From contig JACDQD010000010.1 of NCBI GenBank assembly GCA_019843655.1, positions 6,245,637 to 6,309,636 on the forward strand: a DNA stretch of 64,000 nucleotides, written 5' to 3'. Both the position numbers and the translations under genes were made by a program. The notes under the pieces were generated by a model. It did no database searches. It saw only the letters and a list, made by a program, of their open reading frames with translations, and was not told the DNA's origin. The DNA is from Lethocerus indicus (taxonomy: Eukaryota > Arthropoda > Insecta > Hemiptera > Belostomatidae). This document shows, one piece after another, positions 24,601-37,227 of this stretch. Position 1 is the stretch's first letter; every line of letters starts with the position of its first letter.

Positions 24601-27600
24601 CGACGGCTGTGCGAGTCCTGAAACGTCCCGCGTGTGGAAATTTATTGGCGCGAGGTCGGTTTTTTCTTCAAATTGTCAAGAAATTTTCTGGTTTGCAGAA
24701 TGGTTGAGTTAAACTGGAATTAATACTGGGTTCTGTACTTCTATTGCCGATCGATGGCGTTCACAAAACACTGTTCGCACCATGCTAGTTACTGCAAGGC
24801 CTTTTTGGATGGAAATTTAGGACTGAATTTTCCTGTCCAATTTCCATAGTTTCCGTTATTTCCTGTACACCGGAACAATGGAAACGACGTCGCCATCTCC
24901 TTCCGTCCAGAAGGAGGGAACGGAAATACCTCCGGGAGGGCATTGTACGACAGTCGGAATATCGGACCGCTTTTCGAGAATAAAACTCCGCACATAATTG
25001 CGGTCAACCTCATTTGTGTCCCCAACGTCGCGAAGCCCATTGTCGGTCATAGTTGACTCGCTGGCTGTCATCCGAGCGGTAAAAACATGACATGACCGAG
25101 GGGGGGTGGTTTTCCGCGGCCAATTCTCGTCACAGGTTCCGGGAAAGATCTCGAATCGGAATCACAATGGTTCGCCTAATTGGGGACGGCCATTGTTCGG
25201 TAAAGTTTCATAAGCCGAATGGAAATTTTCTGCCTGCCGCAGAAGTTCGCTTACATATTTATGCCGCGGCGGGTTTTCGACTTGTGTTGAAAATAAAACG
25301 CGATTTTCCGTCCACCCGTTTTATCGGCCGTCATCATTTCACTGTACAATTACCGGAGGTTGCGGTTAAAGTAATTTTTCCTGCACTTCTGCAAGTAAAA
25401 CTTAGTAGAAGATCTTTTCTCTCTTCTGCAAGTACGTCATCACGAAAAATCATATCGAATTCATTAGTTTGTACCTCTGAAAACGAGGAAAATGTCCCTA
25501 ACGAAGACAACAGTGAGGTCACGATGCAGAGGAATAAATTAGTTCAGAAGTAAAAATTAAAGATCCAGGGAATATTGAGAGACTAAAAGATGACCGAAAG
25601 AGAGGATAAACTACAAAAAAGAGAATGGTTTTTGAATATGACTCAGCTGGACCGGTTTCGGCATTTTGCCACCATCAGTTGTATTTTGTCTACGAAGCGT
25701 AGTTTATTTTAATATTGCGTAATTCCCCTTCTTCCCACGTTCCTTCTGCCAGCGGCCATCTCACTGTCGGTTATAAATAAGACAGTGACTAATAAATTTG
25801 AAGCAAAAAGGCACAAATCGATAGGAAGACATTTGTTTACCAAGATCGGAAAAAAACACCATTGCAATTCGATGGGAAATCGTAACTGCATTGTTTTTTT
25901 CACTCGATGAAATGCAAACGTTTTAAATACAGGCTCTGCTCAATGAATGACTTTAAATACCTTCCCGAATACAGCGAGCTGAAATACTTTTTCATGAAAT
26001 ATTTCTTTCTGGCGTTCCACATATCTAATCGCAGTGCTGCTAATCGGCGGTACACGTTTTGAGGTCGTAGGAGAGGCCGGATTAGGGCCTATCTTCTTGC
26101 CATTGGGGACTGCAAATCACGTACTGTCAGTTCAAGCTTCGTATCGAATGAAATATTATTTTTCACTGATTTTCGGCGCTATAGAATAATTCCGTGTCAA
26201 CGAAGAAAAGGTTTTGTGGTACCAATTTTTCACTAGGGTTGAAGGAATTTATGAAGTGTTTTTTAAATTAATTTTCACCGAGTGATAAACTTCATCAAAC
26301 GGCGTTTTCGTATTTCATTGCTGAACAATGAATCTCCAGATTTAAAAATCTGAATTTAAAATATTACCGAGGAAGCTGTCCGAGCTGCGACTGCCTTTAA
26401 CCGGGGAATATATTAGTGGCACCTTCACCGCCGCCCTTGTCATAGACCGTGACACACATCTCTCATTTACTGTAAATATTTATTGCGGCCGTTGGGGAAT
26501 TTCGGAACGATTTATTCAACCGCGTACAGCCCACGTCGAACCCCGAACCGGCTGTTCGGACCTTGAAGAGGTGCTTCGTCCCTCCACTCCAGGGGTCTTA
26601 GCCCTGGAGATGATAGCGAATCGCCTCTTTAATCGTTGGATTTTATGAACAACAATTTCTTTTTGTTTTATTTTTAACAATTTTTATGAATGGCACGCGG
26701 AGTTATGGCGAACGGTAAAATATTCTACTTTCACTTTCGGCTCTCGTTCCCCACCTCGAGATGCTAAATTGTTTCACGATTTCTTGCTACATTTCCATAG
26801 AATTATATAATAGTTTACAATTTTTACAATTATTTTTATGACATACGAACTTGCGAAAGTACAAGAAACATTGCTGTATTCTCTTAAGAACATTGGTGTT
26901 GTATTGATTGGAACCAATGAGTCAGCTCAAGTACTGGTTTATATAAGAAATATAATCATACTTAAGTTGAATTGCCTCTCAAATTGATGTATGTACAATA
27001 TAATTTTCTACTTGAATTAAGTAGAAGTGTAACAAGTTACAGTAGAAGGGTTTGACTAATATTTTTCTAACCACAGGCATAATGTCCTTATGTTGATGAT
27101 TTAAGCTAAGTTATTATTGACGGGGAAGACATCAGATAAATAAAAATATCCCGTTGCCGTTGTCGGTTCCGCTTCGCCGGGCGATGATTAATGAACTCTT
27201 CTTAAGTACGATTAATCGGTGCCCCCAACGGTAAAACCGTTAATGGTTGCTTCAGGCCTTTGAGAGGCGTGAAATTTGAGCGGTGCGCTTTTATCCAAGC
27301 CGAGGATAGAAAGTGACAGGGAACGCGCGAAAGGGTTCGAAAGTTCTGTGTCGTTCCCCGGCGGACGACTTTGTTCGGCGCAAGAGGCAAAAGGAACGCG
27401 GCTGACGTACGACACACAGACCTACTTTTTTTCGGTCTTATTGGAAGTGCAAGCGGCTTAATAAACGTAGACGATGTTTCGCCACGACTAAAGCTTTGCA
27501 GGCTGAAAATTACCAGATTACCGAAATATGTTGGCTTTATTTCTGTATTTCTTACTTTATAAAATCAACTTTTGGGAGTTATAAGTATAATGTTATTCCA

Positions 27601-28799
27601 CGTAATTTACTTGATAAAAGACCACCATTGCACTTTTTGAGCTTTTATAATATACAATTTTTTCAAAATCTCCCAAATTTTCACAGTATTATTTACTTTA
27701 CCTGCAAATATGAAAGCATATTTCAAATGCTCAGATCTCAATTCCTATTATATACCGTTGAAACGCTCCGAGTCGGTGCCACCAATTTCTCCATAGAAAG
27801 GATACACTCTGGACGATATTTAAAAAACCCCATTCTCGGCCAAAGGGGTCTTCTGAAACGATTTTCCTTCGTTACTTTTACCGAAGCAATTACCGGACGG
27901 CCCGCAGAACGGCTTCGGAGAATCTCCCTCGGCCCAATCCTTCCCCGGCTTCGTCCCCGTTATTTTTTCTTCTCCGCCTTAATTCGTCTCCGCCCGGCCC
28001 GATTTCTCTTTCGCTCAGCCCCCCCGGGAGGACTTCGTTACGAGAAATGTGAAGTCGTAGTACTGCAGCGCTGTCGCCAGTACTCGCCCGTACGTCGATT
28101 TCACAATATGGCCCACTATCACCATATATTGTGCACCAGTGTTCCTATTTCAGCGGTTTATTTCCTCAATCACCTCCACCGGATCGATAATACCTGGCTT
28201 ATAGAATGTCTTAGCCAGAGCGTTCGCATTCATCCACTTTATTTATATCTTCGTGCAGTGGGGAAAACCCTGTCATCGGAATGGCGGAAAATCATCGGGA
28301 AAAAATCCCTAATTGTCCGATAACTCTGGATGTACTTCGTTTGGCCGGCGGCCATTTTCGAGTTTTCTCGGCCGGGGCAAAAGTAAGGACCAATCTGCGA
28401 AGGAATAAATTGCAGTAAAGTGCCCCTCGGCGAATCGACTTTCCTCAGTTTTCATGCAGAGTTTACATAACTCAGGTGGTTCACGGCATTGCAGCAATGG
28501 CTGTGTTCGCCTCCTTAAGGTCAGATTGGAGAAACGGGCGAATCTCGTTAACCTCCGCCGTACAGCTGCTCGCTACTCACAGTTTACCCGTATAAATAGA
28601 GCATGGCTATCTCCTGTCTGTAATATACACTGTAGGTTCTTCTTATGTTTAAAAAGAAGAGATGCTTCATTTAAGCTTTATTTAAATTTACTAGAATGTA
28701 TCGAAACAGTCCAAATCGAAGCCGACGGATTGCGAGAAGGAAGTATGAATTTCATAGACGTGATGAGGAACAAAAATCAGAAATTACGTTTCATATTTG
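21604..28799. other. No gene recognised: presumed upstream bestrophin intron
   Basis: The stretch contains the longest open frame of the window (27496-28323 plus, 275 codons), which has no recognised domain. A 153-codon frame lies at 25092-25553. A faint foldback inner-arm piece occurs at about 25644-25680 (GGACCGGTTTCGGCA). Confidence 0.55.
23604..23620. repeat. TA microsatellite
   Basis: A short TA run of about 8 units. Confidence 0.9.
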
Positions 28800-28952
28800 T
28801 GCCCATAATTATGAAAGTGGTCTAAGTCAATTCAAACTTTAAATACATTTTCATATGAAATTCACACAAAATTTCATATTCATAGTAAACTTCCATTAAT
28901 CGAGACTAATAAAATTCTAAATTAAAATGTTGCATAATATAAAAATATTTGT
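28800..28952. mobile_element. Truncated copy of the 31-bp-TIR MITE
   Basis: About 153 bp match the left two thirds of the element at 53868, with roughly one substitution and a 3-bp indel. The match starts exactly at the left inverted repeat (TGCCCATAATTATG) and breaks off inside the element. The right inverted repeat is missing. Confidence 0.85.
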
Positions 28953-29669
28953 AGATTTTATTTTGAACATAATATTTATTGGACACAAGCAAATTAAGAG
29001 TTAGTAATCCTGTCTTAAGCTAGTGCAGTTATTCATTCCAATCTGTTTCGCTAGGTTGATTGTTGCATGGTAAATTTCATTTACAAACATTTAAAAAATT
29101 TTTTTAGATAGCGTTTCCCATTTTTTAGAAGTTTTCCCATGTTTTAAGGCCCTGATATGGGGGTTGCCTGAACCTTAGTAGATGTCTTTAATTTTTAAAC
29201 AAATTCAAGTAAATTCTGTACGTTTTAATTCCGAATTTTTCATTCTAATCGGTGTTTCCTTGTTGTCCACATTTTTAAGTCGTGAAATTCCAAACCTTCG
29301 CGGATAAACACATGACCATTAACGGACCGTTATAAATTTAAATTAGAGCCGGTTTTTTAATTCGTACAAGTACCCTTGAGTGGTCAGCACAATAAATAGA
29401 CGTGTAATTTCATATAGATCGCCGTTTCCCAACAGAAACTCACCCCCCACAGTTTCCCAACTGTGAATGAAAGGTCGGTTATGCCCAGCTGATTCCCTTC
29501 AACGGAAGTGCAACTGGACGCTTAAGAAGCGTGAAGCAGGTTTTGAACTAGTTTTACTAAAGTGGCTCTTTCATGCGGAGAAAGTGCGTTTGCGAAATTC
29601 AACCGGCTACAACACCGGCCCTCCATTCATTATTTATGTCGTACAGTAATGAATTAACCTACGTGTCTT

Positions 29670-29706
<37 letters not shown>

Positions 29707-32700
29707 TATTGTAGGCTTTTATTATTATTAAACGAGTCCAGTGAAAGCCGTCTACTACTTAAGGTTAAATGAGGGCCTGATGATTTCGCAATTTATATTT
29801 TTCTAAGCTCCCAATTTAATGCAGTCGTTTATGCATGTATAATTATTTAACTGTCTCAGATAGCTTCGTCGGTTGAACAGATGTTTTTTTACGATGTACA
29901 GATTACTGTTGTCTCGGCGCTGTACAAATGACGTTTCTGCTGTCGAACAGCCCGACAGTGATGTAAAATTACAGTGTAATTTTTTTTCCTCTCTCAAAGG
30001 TGGGATTTTACACAATCGAAACTCTGTCCCCTCTTGCATTAGGTGACTCATTCGCGACATCCGATGTCGTTAAATGATTATTAATGTCGCAGTTTCTCGG
30101 AAATCTCTTCGTCTGCGCTTTTAATTATCGCCCAGGGCGGTTATCGATGCCGTCTGTACGGACCGGCAAATAGAAGTTTTCTACGGATGATTAATCGAAA
30201 TATCCGATGATCGATGTCTGTGCGTACGGAGGCCTTGGGCGCTGTCGACAGCAATGTTTGCCCAACCGAAGCGTAGACGACGCAAATCGCTTTACATAAA
30301 GATATGACTTCTTCCGTTTCCAAATAAAAATTCGCCCGTCCGAGAACTCAAACAGACCCACTTATCCCTGGCATATTTCAAAGACCAGTATTTCTCTCAA
30401 TAGCGATATTTCGTGAGATTAAAAATCAAGGGAAGGTCTCTCTTGGAATTACTTTTCGGCAGCCTCGGCAATACAGGCGGAATTTTACTGACGATGGCGA
30501 GAAGCCGAAACCTTTATATAATCAAGATTTACAGAAGTGTTGATACATAAATTCCATTAAAGTAACTGTGGCTGGCAAACCACAAACTGTGCGTTACAGG
30601 CGACTGTCCAAGTCAATTATGGTTTTATCTATTTTGGAACTGAAACTTCACCTTCATGTTGGTACCGTGTTGTTTAATGGGACGGTTTACAATTGGGGTG
30701 GTACACTCCGCCTCGTTAGGTAGAAAATTACTGTTTTAGCGTCTTCACGCTAAACGCGTTAATGGAACCGACTCCCCCGGTACCGAAACGTGGAAAAAGG
30801 TTTTTTACATTCGGCCGTAAAATGGTTACTTGGGCTTTCCTACCGAACTTTCGGTGCTATTAGTTTAATGTTTCAGCTGCAATACCTCCCAATAACAAAA
30901 AAATATTTATAATATTATAGTAATATAGGATGGAAGTTGTTATAGTGGTGAGCTGAGATAGTGTATGGAATGAGTGGTAATGTTTCCAAACCTTAAAACG
31001 CTTTATTATCGTGCGTTATATGCGCCCGCTGTGGGGCGCATGGGACCTTCGCTTTATGCTCCCGGCTCCGTTGGACATTCCCCGCATGTTAATATTGACA
31101 TTTGCATGTTGGGCGCATACTTTCGTCGATAGGCTTCCGTCGTGGGGGAGACGTTAATGCCGATGTAAATACGACCGGTCACTAACTGCTGCATCAAACA
31201 CCGGCCGAAATTGTCCCGGACGGGACCACACGTGGACGTGGAACTTTACAACATATCGAATCATTTCCTTCATAAACAGCTTGATCCGGCATTATGTCTG
31301 ATGTCATACAATTGTACAGAATCTTCAGGTTCCTGTTTCTGTCCATCTTCGGTAGCGTTCGGTCGGGAGATTAGTGTCTAATTCACGGTAAGACATCCTG
31401 TTTATTCAGGACGTTTCCTTTGTGACGCTTATATAATACTGCTGATGGCATTCCAGGCCCTAGAGGACCACCCAAGAAGTATCTTATATGGCTTCATCGC
31501 TAAATAATAGTTAATTTCTCCCAAAATTGTGTAGAATTCAGGACTTTATATCTGGGGAAACCTGCTGAATTAGAACTCTGTTTCTGTTTCCTTTTTATTT
31601 TTTAGTCTTCCGATTGTACAGGTCTGACTAGACTAATGTAGTGGGCCCTGAAGAGTAGGGATTTTAAGTCTTCATTGTAGAATATTTGGCGAACATTTCC
31701 CAATTCATTGCGTCCTCAGGAAAAGCTGCACCTTTCCTTTCATTCCTGCGGTCTCTCTGCTCCCCCCCGGCAGGACGATGACTCGCTTCCTGAAACCCAG
31801 ACCTCTAAGTCACACATACCAATGGCGCAGATGTTCCGAGTTCAACTTTCGGCGACCTCGGTAATTTATTCGCACGTCGTGCTGCCGAGGCCGGTGCCAA
31901 TTCTCCGGGGGCGGCGGTGTATTTGCCAAAATGTTTTTTTTTTCACCTTCGCCTCGGGCTCATTAGGCCGGCCGAACAGCTGTTCCGACACAAACAAGTG
32001 CGCTGATTGGGCTCAACAATAATATCCCCCTCGTCACTTGCGGCGAGTTGTTTTTCGCTAAATATCCCCCATTGTCCTGTACGGCAATTAGTCTGTTGAC
32101 CGTAAATTGTTTTACCGGAATTACGTTCTATTGTTGAAATTCGCGCGGTGCCAGCCTTATTTGCGTTCGTATCGTAGCGATTGAAATCATAGACTCTATC
32201 GGAAGTCTGACAATCTTCAGATTCAGATTCAGACATGCAATGTTGTAATCTGAGACCTGCTAAATGCAGACAATGTTCCACAATTTTAGTCCGTTTTGAA
32301 ACTATACTAAGCACTCTTTTGCCTGCTTCCGTCATACCGTAATTTTATCGGGACATTCCCTAAACATCATGACAGCAAGAAATACGACGCGCATAGACAA
32401 GAATTTGAGGGAAACACTGAAAAACTGAAATGATTAAAAAAATGTCTAAATCCCAAAAATGAAAAAATAATTCCCTACATCACTCTTTCAGATGATTGAT
32501 AAATGTGCAAGGAAGTCAAAATTATATTGGTCTTGAATATAATTCTTCAATAAATATATTTGTGGTAGTCATTGTGGAATAATTAAAGAAGAATATCAGC
32601 TGGTTGTATTATAGCAATTATTGCGTATTTATTTTTATTATTCTCACTGATTTTAATGAGGCCGAAACGAGGCATTATTAGATTTCTTCATTAAAATGGG

Positions 32701-33596
32701 ACCTTAATTGTATTAAACGTCTCCGCTGAAATTCGGGGAACAGTGAATCGCGTTTAATTACGTTTTTTTTGCAACTTAGAAAGGAATAAAAGCGAGGGGG
32801 CGGACACGAAGAGTTGTACGGTGACTATTGTTGAGGGCGCGAAGTGAGCGGTGAACGAAAGCCGGGCTCGAGCTCGAACCGAACGGGGATTTTAATGGGT
32901 CTGACATTTCGACGCCCGATCGTGCATCGTCTCGATGGATCTTGACCAATTCGAAGACGACCGTGCAGTCGAAGAAAATACATCGAATTTTATTACACGT
33001 CGACGAGGTAAAAGTCATTCCCCGTGAGGTCGATTAGTGCCAGAATTGGGAACCGACAATAACATTTAACTCAGACAGTTGTATAATAGTAACCTTTTAT
33101 AAATTCCCTTAATATTATCCATAATTTAAATCGATATTTGTAGAGTATCAAAGGAAAAAAGTACAATTCATTCCTTTCTGATTTGTATAATCAAATATTA
33201 TGATTATGAAAAATTCAGCAAGTATATTCCTAAATCTGGCGGACATCCATGAAAATAGAATGTATGTAATTGAACATGTGGATGGTTTGAAACATCAATC
33301 TCTTCTGGCCTTCTATTTCCGCTAGCCTATATGGTCTTGAGCTAGACCAGATTGACTAGTCATGTGACCAATTTGTGCCTCACCATGACGTTTCAGTTTA
33401 TCGTCGAAACGCAACGACATAAATCGGTACTTATTACGCTTCCTGTTAGCACTGTCACTGCACGGTCGGGTAGCTTTTTCTTTTAAATTAAGTGAATTAA
33501 TTTTCAATTTGTCCTTTAGTGTTTGAATTTTGGACCATTTGAGAATGCTATCATGTATTCAATCGAAAAGTTTAATAATATACATAGGAGTTTAGA
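28953..33596. other. No gene recognised: presumed upstream bestrophin intron
   Basis: The stretch holds a TA microsatellite and a faint foldback piece at about 30488-30513 (ACGATGGCGAGAAGCCGAAA). A 130-codon minus frame (31943-32335) has no recognised motif. Confidence 0.6.
29672..29703. repeat. TA microsatellite
   Basis: An uninterrupted AT run of 16 units. Confidence 0.95.
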
Positions 33597-33835
33597 ATAC
33601 CTGTTTTGTGGTCTGCGAGGGGTTGGAATACAGTAGATTTCGTGTGTTTCCGTCTCCTCTCGCTGGTCTGGTCTTTCGCTAGACCGGTTTCGGCTGCTCG
33701 CCATCTTCAGCAGCTGTGTCAGCCACTTTCGGCACTTTGGATGTTTTTCGGTCATCCTCACTGCACTGTCAGTGATGGCGCGAGATGGCGAGCAGCCGAA
33801 ACCGGTCTAGCAAAATACCGAACCAGTGAGAGGAA
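33597..33835. mobile_element. Foldback element, left arm complete
   Basis: The left arm (33597-33720) starts TACCTGTTTTGTGGTCTGCG and runs through GCTAGACCGGTTTCGGCTGC to CGCCATCTTCAG. The right arm (about 33782-33835) is its inverse, with GATGGCGAGCAGCCGAAACC, but is truncated at about 55 bp. A ~60-bp core holding CACTTTGGATGTTTTTCGG separates them. It has no coding capacity. The same family recurs through the window. Confidence 0.85.
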
Positions 33836-35372
33836 TAACTTTAAGAATTCATAAACTTAAGAATATAAAATTAATTTTCTAGCATTGCCGGAACATGCTT
33901 AATGCAAGGGGCGTCTCGCGACTCCATTGCCAAATGTTATTTGAAAACAAAACCACGGTTGTCCAAATAGGCGGCCCAAAATAGAGACTACAGGAAGGGA
34001 CCGGACCCTGTCGCAGAATATTTATCGTGTCCCCGGTGGCTGACGACACCGCCAACTGTACCAACAGTCGAATTGTTCGATTCGAGTTCGCTTAATTCGA
34101 TTCAATAAATTCAACCGGCCGTAAAGCGATGACAGCATTCAGAGATGAGTGTGCCTTATACGAAAGCGCCTCCATAAGGAGAGGGCTCATGAATATTCCG
34201 AAGATGTCGGACGTCTGATGGAAATAATCTCGTGAATGGTTTCATTAATCGAATTAATTCGTACACTCTCGAAATTGAAATGATTTGGCCGACCAAAAGA
34301 AACGAAACGTGAGAGGGTAGAAGTACCAGAGTTTCTTACCGAAAACTACTGAGGATGTAAATTTGTGTCCCCTAAAACAAATAGTCAATTTTCAATCTTT
34401 TATTAACTAGATTATCAGAGTTGTTGAACGAGCCATCATGGATACTTAATAAAATTACCGGTCCCTTTTACACGGGCAAAAATTAAGACTGCCCTGTTAC
34501 TATAAATATACGAAGGGAATATTTTTGCCGCGCAATTCGCCGTACTACGTTCGTACGCTTGCTTGGACCGCGGCGTGACCGTGAATACTCAGTCTGGAAT
34601 TAAGCGAAATAAAAAATTATAAATAAAGTATGACGTCGGTGTGCATGCAGCGCGGCAAGCTCGTTTTCATGAGGCGGGGGGGGGGGAATTAGTTTTTTTT
34701 CCCGAAACGCGCAGTTTTCCCCCCCGGCGGGATGTTCGCCGATCGACAATAGGATCCCGATTACCGGTATCGGTTTAAATTGGCCCCACATCCTGGCCGG
34801 TTTCAACACAATACGGGCTTTTATCGAGCCTTCCCAATTCCGCTGGATGCGGAATTTCTGCCATGGCAAGGTCGCGGCCCTTCTTCCGTTTGAATCATCC
34901 GCTCGTCGAAACGGCTGCGTTCGCATGAATGAGTCGAACTGACCTAACCGTAATTCACCGGGGTATTTTAAGGCAAAATTTATAGCATTTATCGTACGGG
35001 ATGCATTCTCCGCTACCTATCGTACTATGACGGTATCGATTATCGAATTTATTTGATAGATTTATTTGTGTGAAACGTTCTTTCGAGTCTTCATCCGCGG
35101 CTCATAGCACATAACTTTTCATACGAAATGAAAAATGCAAAATATACGATAATGCTCGTCTTGTCACCATGTTTCAAGTTAGCTACTGAATTTTGCATAG
35201 AATTCCATCCGAAGTCCATGTATCGGTGAAAACCGCAATTACTTAGTTGCCAGCCCTTCTCTGAAAATTTCATTGACATTAGAGCTTTAAATTACTGTAC
35301 CAAACTGAGAACCTGAATCACAAAAATACAGCAGTGACATAAATAGTTGATTATAAGCATTTTCAATACCTT

Positions 35373-35447
35373 AGCCTCCTGTCGCTGCTTTGGTCTTTAG
35401 TGGACAGAGGATCAAGGTATTCCAAACGCTGGCAGACCGCAGGTATT
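35373..35447. repeat. Diverged foldback fragment
   Basis: TCGCTGCTTTGGTCTTTAG and later AAGGTATTCCAAACGCTGGC then AGACCGCAGGTATT resemble pieces of the inner left and outer right arms, with heavy decay. Confidence 0.4.
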
Positions 35448-35589
35448 CGAACTGTTTTTATAGCGTTTTGTCCCATTAGTATTATACGAATATGCCAGTT
35501 CTTACATCAGCTTCTGTCCTGCTTGGGTTTTTCGGGAGATGTTGCTTTGTATCAACGAGACTTAAATTAGTTTATTCAACGGTAGCGAT

Positions 35590-35611
35590 TACACAGAACG
35601 CGTTCTGTGTA
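35590..35611. promoter_or_regulatory. Perfect 22-bp palindrome
   Basis: TACACAGAACG followed directly by CGTTCTGTGTA is a perfect palindrome with no spacer. Its length and symmetry would suit a dimeric DNA-binding protein, but the protein is unknown and the palindrome could be accidental. Confidence 0.4.
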
Positions 35612-36410
35612 CATAATTTAGATTAAATTTCAACCCGCCTTACGCAACGGCTCGCTTACGTTGAACAGCCCGCGTTGTAACATTTATAGAATATACGTCG
35701 AGCTAACGAAGTGTATGTATGTAATTTTTCTGCGACTTGTTTTTCGATGACGAGCGATTTTTCGGATTTTTAAAGTGCCAAATTACCGGGCGTAAATTGA
35801 GGTCCCCAATTATCAAAATCAGTTTTTAATTAGAGAAATTGTGAGCCGGCGGAGAGAAATTCGAATGTGTTTTTGAAACGATATTGTGTTTCATCGACTG
35901 GAGACAACTTACGGTAATTCGAATGAAAAGTTACCGCAAGCTCACTCGCTTAAGATTTATATTCGTTTTTTTTCTATGATTTCTTAGTTTGTTTAAAAAT
36001 TCTCTAAGAAACCGGCGGCGATTATACCAGGAGTGGAAAAGCCGCAGCGGTTTCAGTGAAAGCTGTCGGAATCGACTTCTGAAACTCAAATGGTCAACTT
36101 CCGCTCTGACCCCTTGAAAAAACAAAATTGTTTATTTTTCTACTCATCATTCTCGCAGCTGGGGAAACAATACTTTCTCCGTCGGGCAATGGAAAGTTAA
36201 TTTCGGGCCATTACCATTATTTCTATAGCCATAAAATTATATGTATCCGATATCCGGTATAGTCTGGTTCATGGACACTCCCAAATCGGAAGATCTGGGT
36301 AGAATTGCAGCTTTAAAAATTGATATTAAAGTTTTTGATTGACATCCTGTTGCAAGACAGTATTTCTTAATTTTGTAAAAGTTATATTCACTTCTGAAGA
36401 TTTCGCGATC

Positions 36411-36455
36411 TTCTGGTTTGGTCTTTTGCAACACCGGTTTCGGCTGCTCGCCTCT
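36411..36455. repeat. Foldback element, inner left-arm fragment
   Basis: TTCTGGTTTGGTCTTTTGCA followed by ACCGGTTTCGGCTGCTCGCC matches the inner left arm of the family. Confidence 0.65.
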
Positions 36456-37208
36456 TCCTTCGTACAGTTATTTGGCATATCTTATATGAATTACTTCATT
36501 ACTGCCATATACTTGACTATCCTCAAACATATGAGCACAAGTATGAAGCATTTTTTCCAAAAAATTCCCGGATAAAACTGTAAATCAGAATCTCGTCTCG
36601 GGTGAAAGCAACCTCTCAGTCCTTGTTCATCCTCTTCTGTCAACTCATGAAGTTTCCTGCAAGAAGAGGCCAATTCTCTGGTCCCTTCCGCTTCCTCTCC
36701 TTTCTAGTTTTCCACAGTAAAGCGAGATATCTTCTACGGTAAGTTGTCCAAAAGTCGAGGCTTCGAGTAAATCGCTCTGTGACCGTTGAGATCACTCGAA
36801 CGTGGCGAACAATGTATTGTACTGTGGAGCAAAAATTCTGTAGGCGCTCATTGTGAAATTGAGCCGAATAATAATCGACAGTTTCAACGGCAAACCGGCC
36901 CGGAATTTCACCTTGAATTTCGATCCAAGAAAGTGCGTACGCGGCGGCAGTTTTTCAACAACCACTTCGTTATATAACGCGCGCCGGGGAACACTTCACC
37001 AGAGTAATGCCGGTAATGTTCCACCCGGCTGACCGTGAAATTGCAGCGAGGAATTTTTCATTTCATCCCCTTGGGCGGAGCATGTAACACGTAATTGGGT
37101 CGTGCAATTTTCTAGACTTCCGCACAACACTGCCGGCAGCAGGAGTTTTACCCGATAAAACAGATCACTTAAGTAGATTTAAGTGATAAATCTGGAGTTC
37201 ATGAATAA

Positions 37209-37227
37209 ATATATATATATATATATA
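37209..37227. repeat. TA microsatellite
   Basis: An AT run of about 9 units. Confidence 0.9.

Noticed and set aside
25092..25553. Plus-strand open frame of 153 codons
   Set aside because: No recognised domain and no splice or promoter context; likely chance.
31943..32335. Minus-strand open frame of 130 codons
   Set aside because: No recognised motif and an overlapping frame on the other strand; not supported as a gene.
36738..36750. GTAAGT donor after TCTACG, considered as the end of the missing bestrophin first exon
   Set aside because: The preceding sequence does not encode the expected MTxxY...LLxR segment.
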